NCBI GenBank assembly: GCA_036504515.1
Contig: DASXVA010000007.1
Span: forward strand, 468,182-532,181
Direction of reading: 5' to 3'
DNA length: 64,000 nucleotides
From: AWTP1-18 sp036504515
GTDB lineage: Bacteria > Pseudomonadota > Gammaproteobacteria > Burkholderiales > Rhodocyclaceae
Both the position numbers and the translations under genes were made by a program. Under the pieces are notes generated by a model. That model was not told where the DNA came from. It did no database searches and was given only the letters and a program-made list of their open reading frames with translations. Within the stretch, counting starts at the first letter, position 1. The number at the start of each line of letters is the position of its first letter. Shown in pieces: positions 53,982 to 62,282 of the stretch.

Positions 53982-55674
53982 GTTGCTTTTCACTCCTTGG
54001 CCATGCGGGATGAGGTGTTACTTGTGCCCTTTTCTTGGCCTCCACAACGATTTCTGATGGGAACTGTGGTGCGATTTCTATATCGATTATTTTGATTACA
54101 GGTCCATAGGTTTTCATCCAGTCGGATGAATTGATTTTGATCCGTTCGGAAAGCAGCTTGTAGTAGAAGCTGTAGAGCCGCCAAAGGTCATCCTCAAACA
54201 CCACCATCTGTGGGCATGTGAAACATGGCAGGTATTTTGCGCAAACTTTGTCATTGCTGCGAAATGGATTCTTGCAGCGAGCAATAAGGGTGTTGTACCC
54301 ACCGTTGAGAAGGTTTTCTGCAACGCCTAGAGGAAGTTCGCCATCAGCGGCAAGTTTTTGAACACGGTCACCTTCATCCATAGTTGTCCAACCTGCCATG
54401 GCACTACCGACGAAGAGGTGGTTTCGTATCGACTCATCGGGAAGTGTGATGTAGTGGCGTGCGGTAGTGGTTGGCGTGGCATGGCCGAGAGCTACTTGAA
54501 CTTTTCTTATGTCCCGAGTCTTTTCATACAGCTTGCTGCCAAAGGTGGGGCGTAGTCTTCCTAGATAAAGGGACAGTGTGCCGCCTTGGTCGTTCTTGAG
54601 ATCGTGGCGTCTAACGAATTTCTCTGCGAATTGGTTGAATTTCTTGATGTGAAGGTGGATGACCTCTCCTTTTCTTGGACCGTTGGACATCCTGAAAAGA
54701 ACTGCATGGTCCTTGTACTGCGATTCTGCATCGTTGATTAAAGGTTCCGTGAAGGCACAGAGTGCACGGAAATGCCCACCAACCGAATTTGGGATTGCTG
54801 GAAATGACTTTCCAGCTTCGCTCTGGTCTTGCTCCTTTTTGTAGGATGTAACGTGGGTCGAGTATCCTCGGCGTTTCTCAGTGATGAGAATTTCCCTATC
54901 CTTGAGTGGGTGAGGACGAAGGCTGTCTCTTTTTAAATCGAGCAGACTTTGTGGATTCCTTCCGGTTGCTACGGCAAGGGCCAAGAGATAAGTGATGAGA
55001 ACTTGTGAAGGACGAAGTGCTTCATGACCGGACTCATCAATCAACCTCAGATCTGTGTTGATTGCCGAGAGGATTCTCGCCATTTCATCGTCCGAATACG
55101 CTTCACGAGGCTGTGTGACGATGTTGGTGTTGGGGAATGGGTTCTTGGGAAACTCTAGCTTTGGATCGACCTCGGTGGCGGTGTACTTTTTTCGGTTCAG
55201 TAGCAAGGTCTTGATTCTGTCGTAAGCCGCTTTTTTGGCGGAATGTTTCCAGAGATTGCCCTTGTTTTTCCCTTTTGCCGCTATCTGAAGATTGAGCCAT
55301 GCGATAAAACGCTGGATGGTTTCTGGCGTAATGTCTGCTAAGGATTGGATGGAAAGCCCTACCGTTTTCTGTTCTTCAAGAAAGAGCCAGAAAGGTTTCA
55401 TCCCAGATGTAAGGTAACTATGCAAGGTGTTGCCTTGCACCTTATGTCTCAGCGACCAGACCGCGTCCCGGAAGTCTTCTGCAAGAAGAGATAAGCCTGA
55501 TCTTTGGAATGGGCTGAAGTCAAAGTCAATCTTGCCGTGGTTATTGCAGGTGATCTCAAACTTCATTCCCGGTGAGAGTTCGGTCGGCTGAGTGGTTACC
55601 GTGTTCAGGTCGACCTTTCGGGAGATTCTTGGCGTCCCCAGCTTTGTTCGTTTAACGTGATTTTTAATGCCCAT
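53974..55674 (-). CDS. Tyrosine recombinase, second of the trio (GinB-like)
   Basis: This protein is about 566 residues. Blocks: VATGRNPQSLLDLKRDSL, LGRLRPTFGSKLYEKTRDIR and ALGHATPTTTARHYITLPDE with Tyr. The motif residues are more divergent than in the first member. A Cys cluster near the end (DKVCAKYLPCFTCPQ) mirrors that of the third member. ATG 55674 overlaps the previous stop by 11 bases; earlier in-frame starts exist up to 55734. Confidence 0.83.
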   Translation of the reverse strand: MGIKNHVKRTKLGTPRISRKVDLNTVTTQPTELSPGMKFEITCNNHGKIDFDFSPFQRSGLSLLAEDFRDAVWSLRHKVQGNTLHSYLTSGMKPFWLFLEEQKTVGLSIQSLADITPETIQRFIAWLNLQIAAKGKNKGNLWKHSAKKAAYDRIKTLLLNRKKYTATEVDPKLEFPKNPFPNTNIVTQPREAYSDDEMARILSAINTDLRLIDESGHEALRPSQVLITYLLALAVATGRNPQSLLDLKRDSLRPHPLKDREILITEKRRGYSTHVTSYKKEQDQSEAGKSFPAIPNSVGGHFRALCAFTEPLINDAESQYKDHAVLFRMSNGPRKGEVIHLHIKKFNQFAEKFVRRHDLKNDQGGTLSLYLGRLRPTFGSKLYEKTRDIRKVQVALGHATPTTTARHYITLPDESIRNHLFVGSAMAGWTTMDEGDRVQKLAADGELPLGVAENLLNGGYNTLIARCKNPFRSNDKVCAKYLPCFTCPQMVVFEDDLWRLYSFYYKLLSERIKINSSDWMKTYGPVIKIIDIEIAPQFPSEIVVEAKKRAQVTPHPAWPRSEKQHA

Positions 55675-56803
55675 GTTGTGCATTACCAGCGATGAGGGAA
55701 AGCATTTCCTCAACATGTCCATCCAGCTCTTCATGACTGACTAGGTCAGCCGCGGCTAAATAGATCATGGTGGTATTGATGGAAGCATGCCCCAATCGAT
55801 CACACACCCATTTCAGGGCATTGATCCCTGGTTTCCCGGACATTCGAATCAATTCATGTACAGCAAAGGTATGCCGCAGCATGTGAGGGGTGCATTTGAT
55901 ACCGGTAATCAGACTTGCTTTCTGAAATTGAGTATCCAAACCATCAAGGGATAGTTCTTCTCCTTGATGGGTGAGGAATAGATTCGTACTGTGATTGCCA
56001 TACTTTTTCTTGTATTTTTTGGCAAGGCTGGGCCGTTCGTTCATCATGTATTCGAAAAGCCAGCCGGCTACGGGATATGGCAATTGGACCCATCTTTCCT
56101 TGGAGCCTTTGGTTTTTGTCAAAGAGGGATCCAGGGTCATTTTTATGGATTTGTCCGGATTGTGACCCGCTGGAGTGGGAAGAACCCGAATGTCTAACGA
56201 GGCCGCCTCCTCTCGGCGAAGGCCACAAAAGAACATCAGCCAGGCAATTAGTTGAGTGCGTCTTGGCTGAAGGGCATCAATGAATTTCTTCGTCTGCGAA
56301 AGCGAAAGAAATCTAGGGAGTGGTCGGGTCGATGGTAGTGTTAGTTCATTGGCAAGCACCCGTCCGCCACTGACATCAACGTGGGCTAGAAATCCTTTGG
56401 GTTTATTAACGTAGATGTCTTCTTGGTGGAATGGGACTTCCTCAATCAGACCTTTTCTTTGACACCATATGTAGAAGGCAGAGACTGTCCTGATTCGATT
56501 GTTGCAGGTCCGTCTCGTTAATCCTCGAGCCACCATGCTGTTTCGCCAGGCTGCTAGATGTTGTTCGGTAATGGCTTCCCACGAAAGCTCGTTTTCCTCG
56601 AAAAAAGAGAAGAGCTCATACAGGTGATCGCCGTAGGTTCTCCAGGTAGCAGGAGAGGCTGTCCTTCCGCGGATAACGGCGATGTAGTGCAGATAACGAT
56701 TTGCTATATCAACTAGCTGCATCTCCGCATCCAGAAGAAATGGGATGCCTACGATGGATGTGCCACCGAACTGATAACTCTGGTCAGTAAGAAGAAGCCT
56801 CAT
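55664..56803 (-). CDS. Tyrosine recombinase, first of the trio (GinA-like)
   Basis: This 379-residue classical integrase has an N-terminal SAM-like core-binding domain (TYGDHLYELFSFFEENELSW), Arg in MFFCGLRREEAASLDIRV, CTPHMLRHTFAVHELIRMSG and RLGHASINTTMIYLAAADL with Tyr. It heads the overlapping operon of three recombinases and a small protein. ATG 56803 is used; TTG 56824 would add 7 residues. The 119 bases upstream hold a 10-bp direct repeat TAAGCCCCTT (56858 and 56905). Confidence 0.87.
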   Translation of the reverse strand: MRLLLTDQSYQFGGTSIVGIPFLLDAEMQLVDIANRYLHYIAVIRGRTASPATWRTYGDHLYELFSFFEENELSWEAITEQHLAAWRNSMVARGLTRRTCNNRIRTVSAFYIWCQRKGLIEEVPFHQEDIYVNKPKGFLAHVDVSGGRVLANELTLPSTRPLPRFLSLSQTKKFIDALQPRRTQLIAWLMFFCGLRREEAASLDIRVLPTPAGHNPDKSIKMTLDPSLTKTKGSKERWVQLPYPVAGWLFEYMMNERPSLAKKYKKKYGNHSTNLFLTHQGEELSLDGLDTQFQKASLITGIKCTPHMLRHTFAVHELIRMSGKPGINALKWVCDRLGHASINTTMIYLAAADLVSHEELDGHVEEMLSLIAGNAQHGH

Positions 56804-56943
56804 GGAAACCGGATATTTATCCAATCAAAATGATCAGCCGGAAATCCTAGAGGAAGTTAAGCCCCTTGTCTTCGGACTATATGATGCATTTCAAATTTGA
56901 TGGGTAAGCCCCTTCAGATATAAGTGGCAGTGGGCTACTAGCT

Positions 56944-58215
56944 TTAGGACAAAGATTTGGATATGGAAAAAATAGGCTTCAATCCAGAACCAAAACGCGC
57001 GATGTTCTCTCGCTGACTCTTCAGTTCCCCATAAGGCAAGTAGCGCATCCCGAGGGATTCGATCCTGGAGAATGCCGGCCGCCTGATCTGTTGAAGCACA
57101 TCCTCCTCCCGCTCATCAGGGGCCACGAGGAACAGACCTTCGCAGGTTTTGAGCTCGTTGCCATAGGCCAAGTCCAACAAGCGGACAATGCCCGAATAAA
57201 TGGAGGTCGTATGCTCAACCTCGAAAGCTGCCATGGGGTGGCCATTCTCTCGATCCAACCAGATAATGTCGATCAGTCGGACGGCATCCGCGCCTGCCTG
57301 AGTGGCCATGTGGTCGGGTAAGGTTTTCAGGCACCCATCCCCCAGGCGGCCATCCCCAAAGGGTCGGTTCTGGTCATTGGCTGCAATCCATACGGAAAAA
57401 CCCAGTGACAGCCCTAAATCACGTAACCAGCCTTGGATCTGGGTATGGGTTTCATCCCCACTTTGAGCCGAGGCAAGGGATTTTCGCTGGGCGGCAGTTT
57501 CCTCCCGAACCTTGGCCAGATCCTCTTGCCAGGCCTTTTCCGCAGCCTGGTCGCCATCAATGGGAGGTGCCGGGTAGCGCCCTGAGCCAATGTCAAAGAG
57601 AAGACCGGCAATGGCCCCGAGGTCGTTGGAGAGCAACTGTCGGTACTTCTCGTTCAGTTCCAGGACACCCTTGCGCATGGTCAGGTAGTGATCCCAGCGG
57701 CCAAGTTTTACCTTGGCGCCAGTCAGGGCGTTGTAGCCATTGACGATTGCCGTATTAAAGGGGGAAACCAGGGTTGGATGGATGAAATACAGCAGATTGG
57801 CGACTGCTGGCCCCAGCCCTTTGATGGCAAGAGCGTCGATATGGTTGATCGCCAGAACAATCTCATCTTCGCTATCGCAACAGTTACAGGTGTGCAGCAG
57901 TCGGGCGAAGGCTTTTTGATTGCCCGGATGCTCATAGATGTCCGGAATCCGTAGTTTCGGTTTCCAGAGAAAAGCATGGTCGGCCCCCTTGAATATCTGG
58001 CGTTGCTCGGCAATGGATCCCACAACGGTTTCCAGGGAGGAGCCTCGATAGGCATTGCCGAAGGTCCCTGCCTCAATGTCCTGGACGACCTGGGCAATAC
58101 CACGCCGGATGGAGCGGAAATTCTTGAGTCGCTCCGCCCAGAGAAACCAAGTGGTATAGGTGCCGTGGGGATCTTCTTTCCAGCGCTGGATCAGGGTCTG
58201 AATAGGGACAGTCAT
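56944..58215 (-). CDS. HhH plus nuclease-like protein (candidate defence gene)
   Basis: This 423-residue protein is not recognised as a named enzyme. The N-terminal half has a helix-hairpin-helix (ALAIKGLGPAVANLLYFIHP) like those of DNA glycosylases. The C-terminal half has a PD-(D/E)xK-like pattern: DIIWLDRENGHPMAAFEVEH with Asp and Glu-x-Glu, then TTSIYSGIVRLLDLAYGNEL. Similar C-terminal blocks occur in restriction-type nucleases. It stands alone on the island between recombinases and metal genes. A role in defence is inferred. Confidence 0.6.
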   Translation of the reverse strand: MTVPIQTLIQRWKEDPHGTYTTWFLWAERLKNFRSIRRGIAQVVQDIEAGTFGNAYRGSSLETVVGSIAEQRQIFKGADHAFLWKPKLRIPDIYEHPGNQKAFARLLHTCNCCDSEDEIVLAINHIDALAIKGLGPAVANLLYFIHPTLVSPFNTAIVNGYNALTGAKVKLGRWDHYLTMRKGVLELNEKYRQLLSNDLGAIAGLLFDIGSGRYPAPPIDGDQAAEKAWQEDLAKVREETAAQRKSLASAQSGDETHTQIQGWLRDLGLSLGFSVWIAANDQNRPFGDGRLGDGCLKTLPDHMATQAGADAVRLIDIIWLDRENGHPMAAFEVEHTTSIYSGIVRLLDLAYGNELKTCEGLFLVAPDEREEDVLQQIRRPAFSRIESLGMRYLPYGELKSQRENIARFGSGLKPIFSISKSLS

Positions 58216-58288
58216 CAGAAGGGAAACATTATTGGCATCGGGGAATCCGGATTATGCTGGATGCCTGCTTCTACGCTGTTAATCCCGA

Positions 58289-58507
58289 TCAAATCCCGTA
58301 TTCCTGGTAAAGGGAGATGCGGTTCGGGCATTTGCAGACGCATCCGTCACCAAAGGAGATTTGTTTGTTACAAATAAGCGTTGAAGGCGCATTGACGAAC
58401 AGAACTCCCTCACCCAGGTAGATATGGGGAGAGCACAGAGGTTGTTGAATAACTGGCCTATCAGGTGGACAGCTACACTTCGCCAAAAGATCAGGTTTGC
58501 CAGTCAT
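58289..58507 (-). CDS. Small Cys-rich protein of unknown function
   Basis: This 72-residue protein (start MTGKPDLLAKCSCPPDRPVI) has seven or so Cys, including CSCP and CVCKCP. It may bind metal, which would suit its place beside the metal-resistance genes. It lies 20 bases after the sensor kinase on the same strand. An ATG at 58519 would add four residues. Weak ribosome site; uncertain. Confidence 0.45.
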   Translation of the reverse strand: MTGKPDLLAKCSCPPDRPVIQQPLCSPHIYLGEGVLFVNAPSTLICNKQISFGDGCVCKCPNRISLYQEYGI

Positions 58508-58527
58508 ATCTGCTGCCATCGCAGTGT

Positions 58528-59925
58528 TTAACCCGGGAGTTTTAGTTCAAAGACGGTAATTCCTTGGCTTGACCGGGCTGTGGCTTCACCGCCATGCGCC
58601 CGCAGAATGGAGCGGGTAATGGCAAGGCCTAACCCGGCCCCCTCTGCGTCACGCCGGCGGGAGGGATCCGCCCGGTAGAACCGATCAAACAAGCGGGAAA
58701 GATGCTCTGGTGCAATGGTATCGCCGGTGTTTTCCACAGCGAAGGTGATGCTGCCATCCCTTTCTTTAGTAATTCTGACCTTCAGACTCCCTCCCTTCGG
58801 CGTATGGCGAAAGGCGTTAGATAGCAAATTGCTGATTGCCCGGCGCAGCATCAGGCGATCCCCAGAAACCGTTGCGTGCCCGTCAATACTCAGGCGGACA
58901 CCATTCTCTTCGGCCACGGCTTCGTAGAACTCCAAGATGCTGTTTGCCTCGGCTCGCAAGTCGATGTTTTCCTGGGCTGGAATAACCAAGTCGTTGTCTG
59001 CCTTGGCCAGAAACAACATGTCGGCGATAGTGCGGGATAGCCGTTCGTATTCCTCGGCATTGGAGGCCAGTACATCCCGGTATTCCTCTTCTGTTCTGGC
59101 TTTTGAAAGGGTGACCTGGGTTTGGGTCAATAGATTGCTGACGGGCGTCCGCAATTCATGGGCAAGATCCGAGGAAAAGTCGGAGAGGCGCTGAAAGGAA
59201 GTCTCTAACCTGGCCAGCATTTCATTCAAGGTTTCCGCCACCTCAGCCAGTTCCACCGGAATGGCGGCAACGGCCAAGCGCTGGTCCAGTCGATTGGCGG
59301 TAATGCTGTCCGCACTTTGGCGCATTTTCTCCAAGGGAGCCAAACCACGTCGGGCAGCTACCCAGCCCAGGAATCCAGTAATGAATGCCGCCACAATCAC
59401 AATGGACCACAAAGCCATTTTGAATGGGTGCATGAAGTGGTCGTGACGGGATAGGTCTGTGGAGACTGCTATCGTGGCGGGTGGCGAATTCGGGATGCCC
59501 GTAACGATCTCGGTAGCCAATCCCCGTGCTGAATGGCCCTGAGTATCCTGCCAGACGGCTGACCGCGACGGTTGCTGTTGGGTAGATCTGGCCAACAAGG
59601 ATGAAGGAATCTGTGCGCCGGGAGTGCTGAAAATGGTGGCCCCATTGGGAGCCACAACAACGACGGACAACCCCGGATGGCCTACCAGTGCATCCTCCAA
59701 TTGCTCAGGCAAGCCTGCCCAGTCATCCTGAGAATGTACTTTCTTCAAGGCGTGGCCGATCAGGTCCAGTTTGCCGTCAAGCAATTCCTTGTCCAATTCT
59801 TCGAAATGGCGCTCGGCCAGTGCGCCAATGGTCAGCCCCAGCAGGAGCAGTACCGTCGACGAAACGGTGGCAAACAGCAGGGTTAGTCGGAAGGTAATGG
59901 ATTTCCGGCCAATCAGCTTTTTCAC
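58528..59925 (-). CDS. cusS: Heavy-metal sensor histidine kinase
   Basis: This 465-residue inner-membrane kinase senses periplasmic copper/silver. Membrane helices lie at about 10-32 and 172-194, with a periplasmic loop between. A HAMP domain follows, then the H-box FSSDLAHELRTPVSNLLTQT with the phosphorylated His. N-box is ISNLLSNAFRHTPKGGSL and G-box is DAEGAGLGLAITRSILRAHG. It overlaps the regulator gene by ATGA. Confidence 0.9.
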   Translation of the reverse strand: MKKLIGRKSITFRLTLLFATVSSTVLLLLGLTIGALAERHFEELDKELLDGKLDLIGHALKKVHSQDDWAGLPEQLEDALVGHPGLSVVVVAPNGATIFSTPGAQIPSSLLARSTQQQPSRSAVWQDTQGHSARGLATEIVTGIPNSPPATIAVSTDLSRHDHFMHPFKMALWSIVIVAAFITGFLGWVAARRGLAPLEKMRQSADSITANRLDQRLAVAAIPVELAEVAETLNEMLARLETSFQRLSDFSSDLAHELRTPVSNLLTQTQVTLSKARTEEEYRDVLASNAEEYERLSRTIADMLFLAKADNDLVIPAQENIDLRAEANSILEFYEAVAEENGVRLSIDGHATVSGDRLMLRRAISNLLSNAFRHTPKGGSLKVRITKERDGSITFAVENTGDTIAPEHLSRLFDRFYRADPSRRRDAEGAGLGLAITRSILRAHGGEATARSSQGITVFELKLPG

Positions 59926-60599
59926 GATCCGGCCTCCAGCACATAGCCCATGCCACGAACGGTATGAATCAGCTTGAGTTCGAAACCGTCATCCATCTTG
60001 GCACGCAGTCGCCGAATGGCGACTTCAATCACATTAGTGTCGCTGTCGAAGTTCATGTCCCAGACCTGAGAGGCGATCAAGGATCTGGGCAGCACTTCTC
60101 CCTGGCGGCGAAGCAGGAGTTCCAATAGAGAAAACTCCTTGGACGTGAGGTCGATCTTCTTTCCTGCACGGGTGACCCGGCGACGCATTAAGTCCAGTTC
60201 CAAATCCGCCGCTTTCAGGGTATCGGCTTCCTTGGTCTTGCCGCCGCGGCGCAGGAGGGTACGTACCCGGGCCAGCAGTTCGGAGAAGGCGAAAGGTTTG
60301 ACCAGATAGTCGTCGGCGCCCAGTTCCAGCCCTTTGACTCGATCCTCTACGTCATCTCGGGCCGTCAGAAAAAGAACAGGCATATCCTTGCCGGCTCGCC
60401 GGATGCCCTCCAGGATCTTCCACCCATCCAGGCCGGGCAGCATGACATCGAGGATGGCTAAGTCATAGGCCTCAGTGAGTGCCAGATGCAGGCCGTCCAA
60501 CCCATCCCGGGCCAGATCCACAACAAAACCAGCCTCAGATAGCCCCTGTTTGAGGTAATCCCCCGTTTTGGTTTCGTCTTCTACGACCAGGATCTTCAT
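59922..60599 (-). CDS. cusR: Heavy-metal response regulator
   Basis: This 225-residue OmpR-type regulator has a receiver domain MKILVVEDETKTGDYLKQGL with phosphoacceptor Asp in LAILDVMLPGLDGW and Lys in ADDYLVKPFAFSELL. The winged helix contains LTSKEFSLLELLLRRQGEVL and SDTNVIEVAIRRLRAKMD. It is divergent from the metal genes and should bind the palindromes at 60667 and 61343. The start at 60599 (MKILVVEDE) is the standard one; an ATG at 60650 adds an unlikely leader. Confidence 0.92.
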   Translation of the reverse strand: MKILVVEDETKTGDYLKQGLSEAGFVVDLARDGLDGLHLALTEAYDLAILDVMLPGLDGWKILEGIRRAGKDMPVLFLTARDDVEDRVKGLELGADDYLVKPFAFSELLARVRTLLRRGGKTKEADTLKAADLELDLMRRRVTRAGKKIDLTSKEFSLLELLLRRQGEVLPRSLIASQVWDMNFDSDTNVIEVAIRRLRAKMDDGFELKLIHTVRGMGYVLEAGS

Positions 60600-60666
60600 G
60601 TACAGCTCCAGAACATTGAGGGCAATCTCCAGTGATTGTGCCCGGGGCAAGTGAAGATGTCCCCAA

Positions 60667-60684
60667 GATTACGGAAATGTAATC
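60667..60684. promoter_or_regulatory. Cus/Cop-type regulator box 1
   Basis: GATTAC-GGAAAT-GTAATC is a palindrome with 6-bp arms in the divergent region between cusR and the cytochrome gene. Its core matches box 2 at 15 of 16 bases. Confidence 0.75.
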
Positions 60685-60750
60685 CACCGGTCATCCAGGC
60701 GTTAGTCGAAAAAACCAAGAATTCAGCCCCCCAACCGATACCAATTTCCT

Positions 60751-61341
60751 ATGAGAAAAACCCTAATTGGCCTGGCCTTGATCGGCACGGGTCTGCTCAC
60801 CGGCGGCATACTCGTCCATGCCGGCTTCGTTGATGTGGCTGCTGACAGCCCGCACAGTTCCATTGTTCTTGACCTGATCACATGGGCACGAGATCGTGCC
60901 CTCACACGCCTATCGCGGGATATAGAGCCTCCTGCAGATATTGGGGATGCGACCCGAGTGCGTCGAGGTGCTGGCAACTACGCGGCAATGTGCGCGGGTT
61001 GCCATCTCATCCCCGGAGTTCAGGATTCGGAAATTCGTCAGGGGCTATATCCTCAACCACCCAACCTCAGCCTTGCGCCTACGGCGGATGATCTCGCCAA
61101 GCTTGATGCCAGACGATTCTGGGTGATTAAACATGGCATCAAGGCCTCTGGCATGCCCGCCTGGTCCAAAGGCGGTATGGACGATGGTGCTATCTGGGAT
61201 CTGACGGCCTTCCTCAAGACCCTGCCGACTCTTTCCTCGGCTGAGTACCACCACTTGGTCGCCACCAGTGAGGGGCATGCCCATGAGGGGATGGAGCACA
61301 GCCATGAGAATGGGCACGATCATGAGCATCATGCACATTGA
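60751..61341 (+). CDS. Cytochrome c with His-rich tail
   Basis: This 196-residue protein has an N-terminal membrane/signal helix (TLIGLALIGTGLLTGGILVH). The haem site is CAGCH at about residues 81-85, with a likely Met ligand in KASGMPAWSKGG. The C-terminal ~28 residues are very rich in His (HAHEGMEHSHENGHDHEHHA), a metal-binding tail. It is the first gene of the metal block and should act in the periplasm. Such cytochromes are found in copper islands; redox detoxification is inferred. Confidence 0.8.
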   Translation: MRKTLIGLALIGTGLLTGGILVHAGFVDVAADSPHSSIVLDLITWARDRALTRLSRDIEPPADIGDATRVRRGAGNYAAMCAGCHLIPGVQDSEIRQGLYPQPPNLSLAPTADDLAKLDARRFWVIKHGIKASGMPAWSKGGMDDGAIWDLTAFLKTLPTLSSAEYHHLVATSEGHAHEGMEHSHENGHDHEHHAH

Positions 61342-61342
61342 A

Positions 61343-61360
61343 CATTACGAAAATGTAATC
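61343..61360. promoter_or_regulatory. Cus/Cop-type regulator box 2
   Basis: CATTAC-GAAAAT-GTAATC between the cytochrome gene and the DUF411 gene. The 16-bp core ATTACGAAAATGTAAT differs from box 1 at one base. It starts right after the cytochrome stop. Confidence 0.75.
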
Positions 61361-61430
61361 TTGAGGTCAGCTTCCCGTAGGGGGGCAATAGTCAAAATCG
61401 CATCATTCACATGGTCCGAGGATGATCGTT

Positions 61431-61862
61431 ATGCACCGCCGAATCCGCTTGCTTCCCCTGATGCTGGTCATGATGGTAGGTACTGCGCTGGCCCAGCCAA
61501 TAGCAGAGGTATTTAAAAGTCCCTATTGCGGTTGCTGCGAGGATTGGGTCAAGCACCTGCGTCAGAACGGCTTTCTGGTCAAAACCCATGATTTGGAGAA
61601 CGTCAGCGCCGCCCGGCGCCAAATGGGGTTGCCTGATCGGCTAAGTGCCTGCCATACCGCCAAGATCGGGGGCTATGTGGTCGAAGGTCATGTTCCCGCT
61701 GCCGACATCCTGAAACTCCTCAAGGAAAAGCCAAAGGCCCTTGGCTTGGCTGTTCCCTCCATGCCGCCCGGATCGCCGGGCATGGAAGGCCCCCGTTCCA
61801 TTCCCTATGAAACGCTGCTCGTCCAGGCGGACGGGAGCACCACTGTTTTTGCAAAACACTAA
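61431..61862 (+). CDS. DUF411 metal-binding protein
   Basis: This 143-residue exported protein has a signal peptide (RLLPLMLVMMVGTALAQ), then the DUF411 core VFKSPYCGCCEDWVKHLRQN with a CxCC site, CHTAKIGGYVVEGHVPAADI and a Met/Pro-rich part. It is common in copper-resistance clusters as a periplasmic metal binder. GAGG lies 9 bases before ATG 61431, which is preferred to ATG 61422. Confidence 0.87.
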   Translation: MHRRIRLLPLMLVMMVGTALAQPIAEVFKSPYCGCCEDWVKHLRQNGFLVKTHDLENVSAARRQMGLPDRLSACHTAKIGGYVVEGHVPAADILKLLKEKPKALGLAVPSMPPGSPGMEGPRSIPYETLLVQADGSTTVFAKH

Positions 61863-61881
61863 CCCTACGAAGGAAACTCCC

Positions 61882-62229
61882 ATGAAGACCCTGATTGCTT
61901 CCTCCCTCATTGCCCTGGCCGCCGTCTCCGCCTCTTCCCCCACCTTGGCGGCAGACAAGATGGACGGCATGAACCACATGGACCATGGAGCCATGCAGAC
62001 CCAGGGGACTGCCGAAGCGACCCTGGTGGACGGTCTGGTCAAGAAAGTGGACAAAACGACCGGCAAGATCACCCTGACCCATGGCCCCTTGCCCAACGGT
62101 ATGCCCGGCATGACCATGGCCTTCAAGGTCAAGGAGACCGCCATGCTCGATCAGGTCAAGGAAGGGCAGAAAGTCCGCTTTGCCATCAACGACGCTATGG
62201 TGGTGATCCGTCTCGAAGCTGCCAAATAG
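61882..62229 (+). CDS. cusF: CusF-like periplasmic metallochaperone
   Basis: This 115-residue protein has a signal peptide (LIASSLIALAAVSASSPTLA), a Met/His-rich linker (MDGMNHMDHGAM), then the small beta-barrel with HGPLPNGMPGMTMAFKVKET. In CusF this Met-Met region and a nearby aromatic bind Cu(I)/Ag(I). It hands metal to CusB. AAGGAAA precedes ATG 61882. Confidence 0.9.
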   Translation: MKTLIASSLIALAAVSASSPTLAADKMDGMNHMDHGAMQTQGTAEATLVDGLVKKVDKTTGKITLTHGPLPNGMPGMTMAFKVKETAMLDQVKEGQKVRFAINDAMVVIRLEAAK

Positions 62230-62282
62230 TCACGCCATTAGTCTTCCACCATTACCCAGGCCGACTTCCCAGGAAAATCGCC

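Noticed and set aside
50362..56943. Insertion sequence with DDE transposase
   Set aside because: No transposase or IS-type terminal inverted repeats were found; all large genes are tyrosine recombinases.
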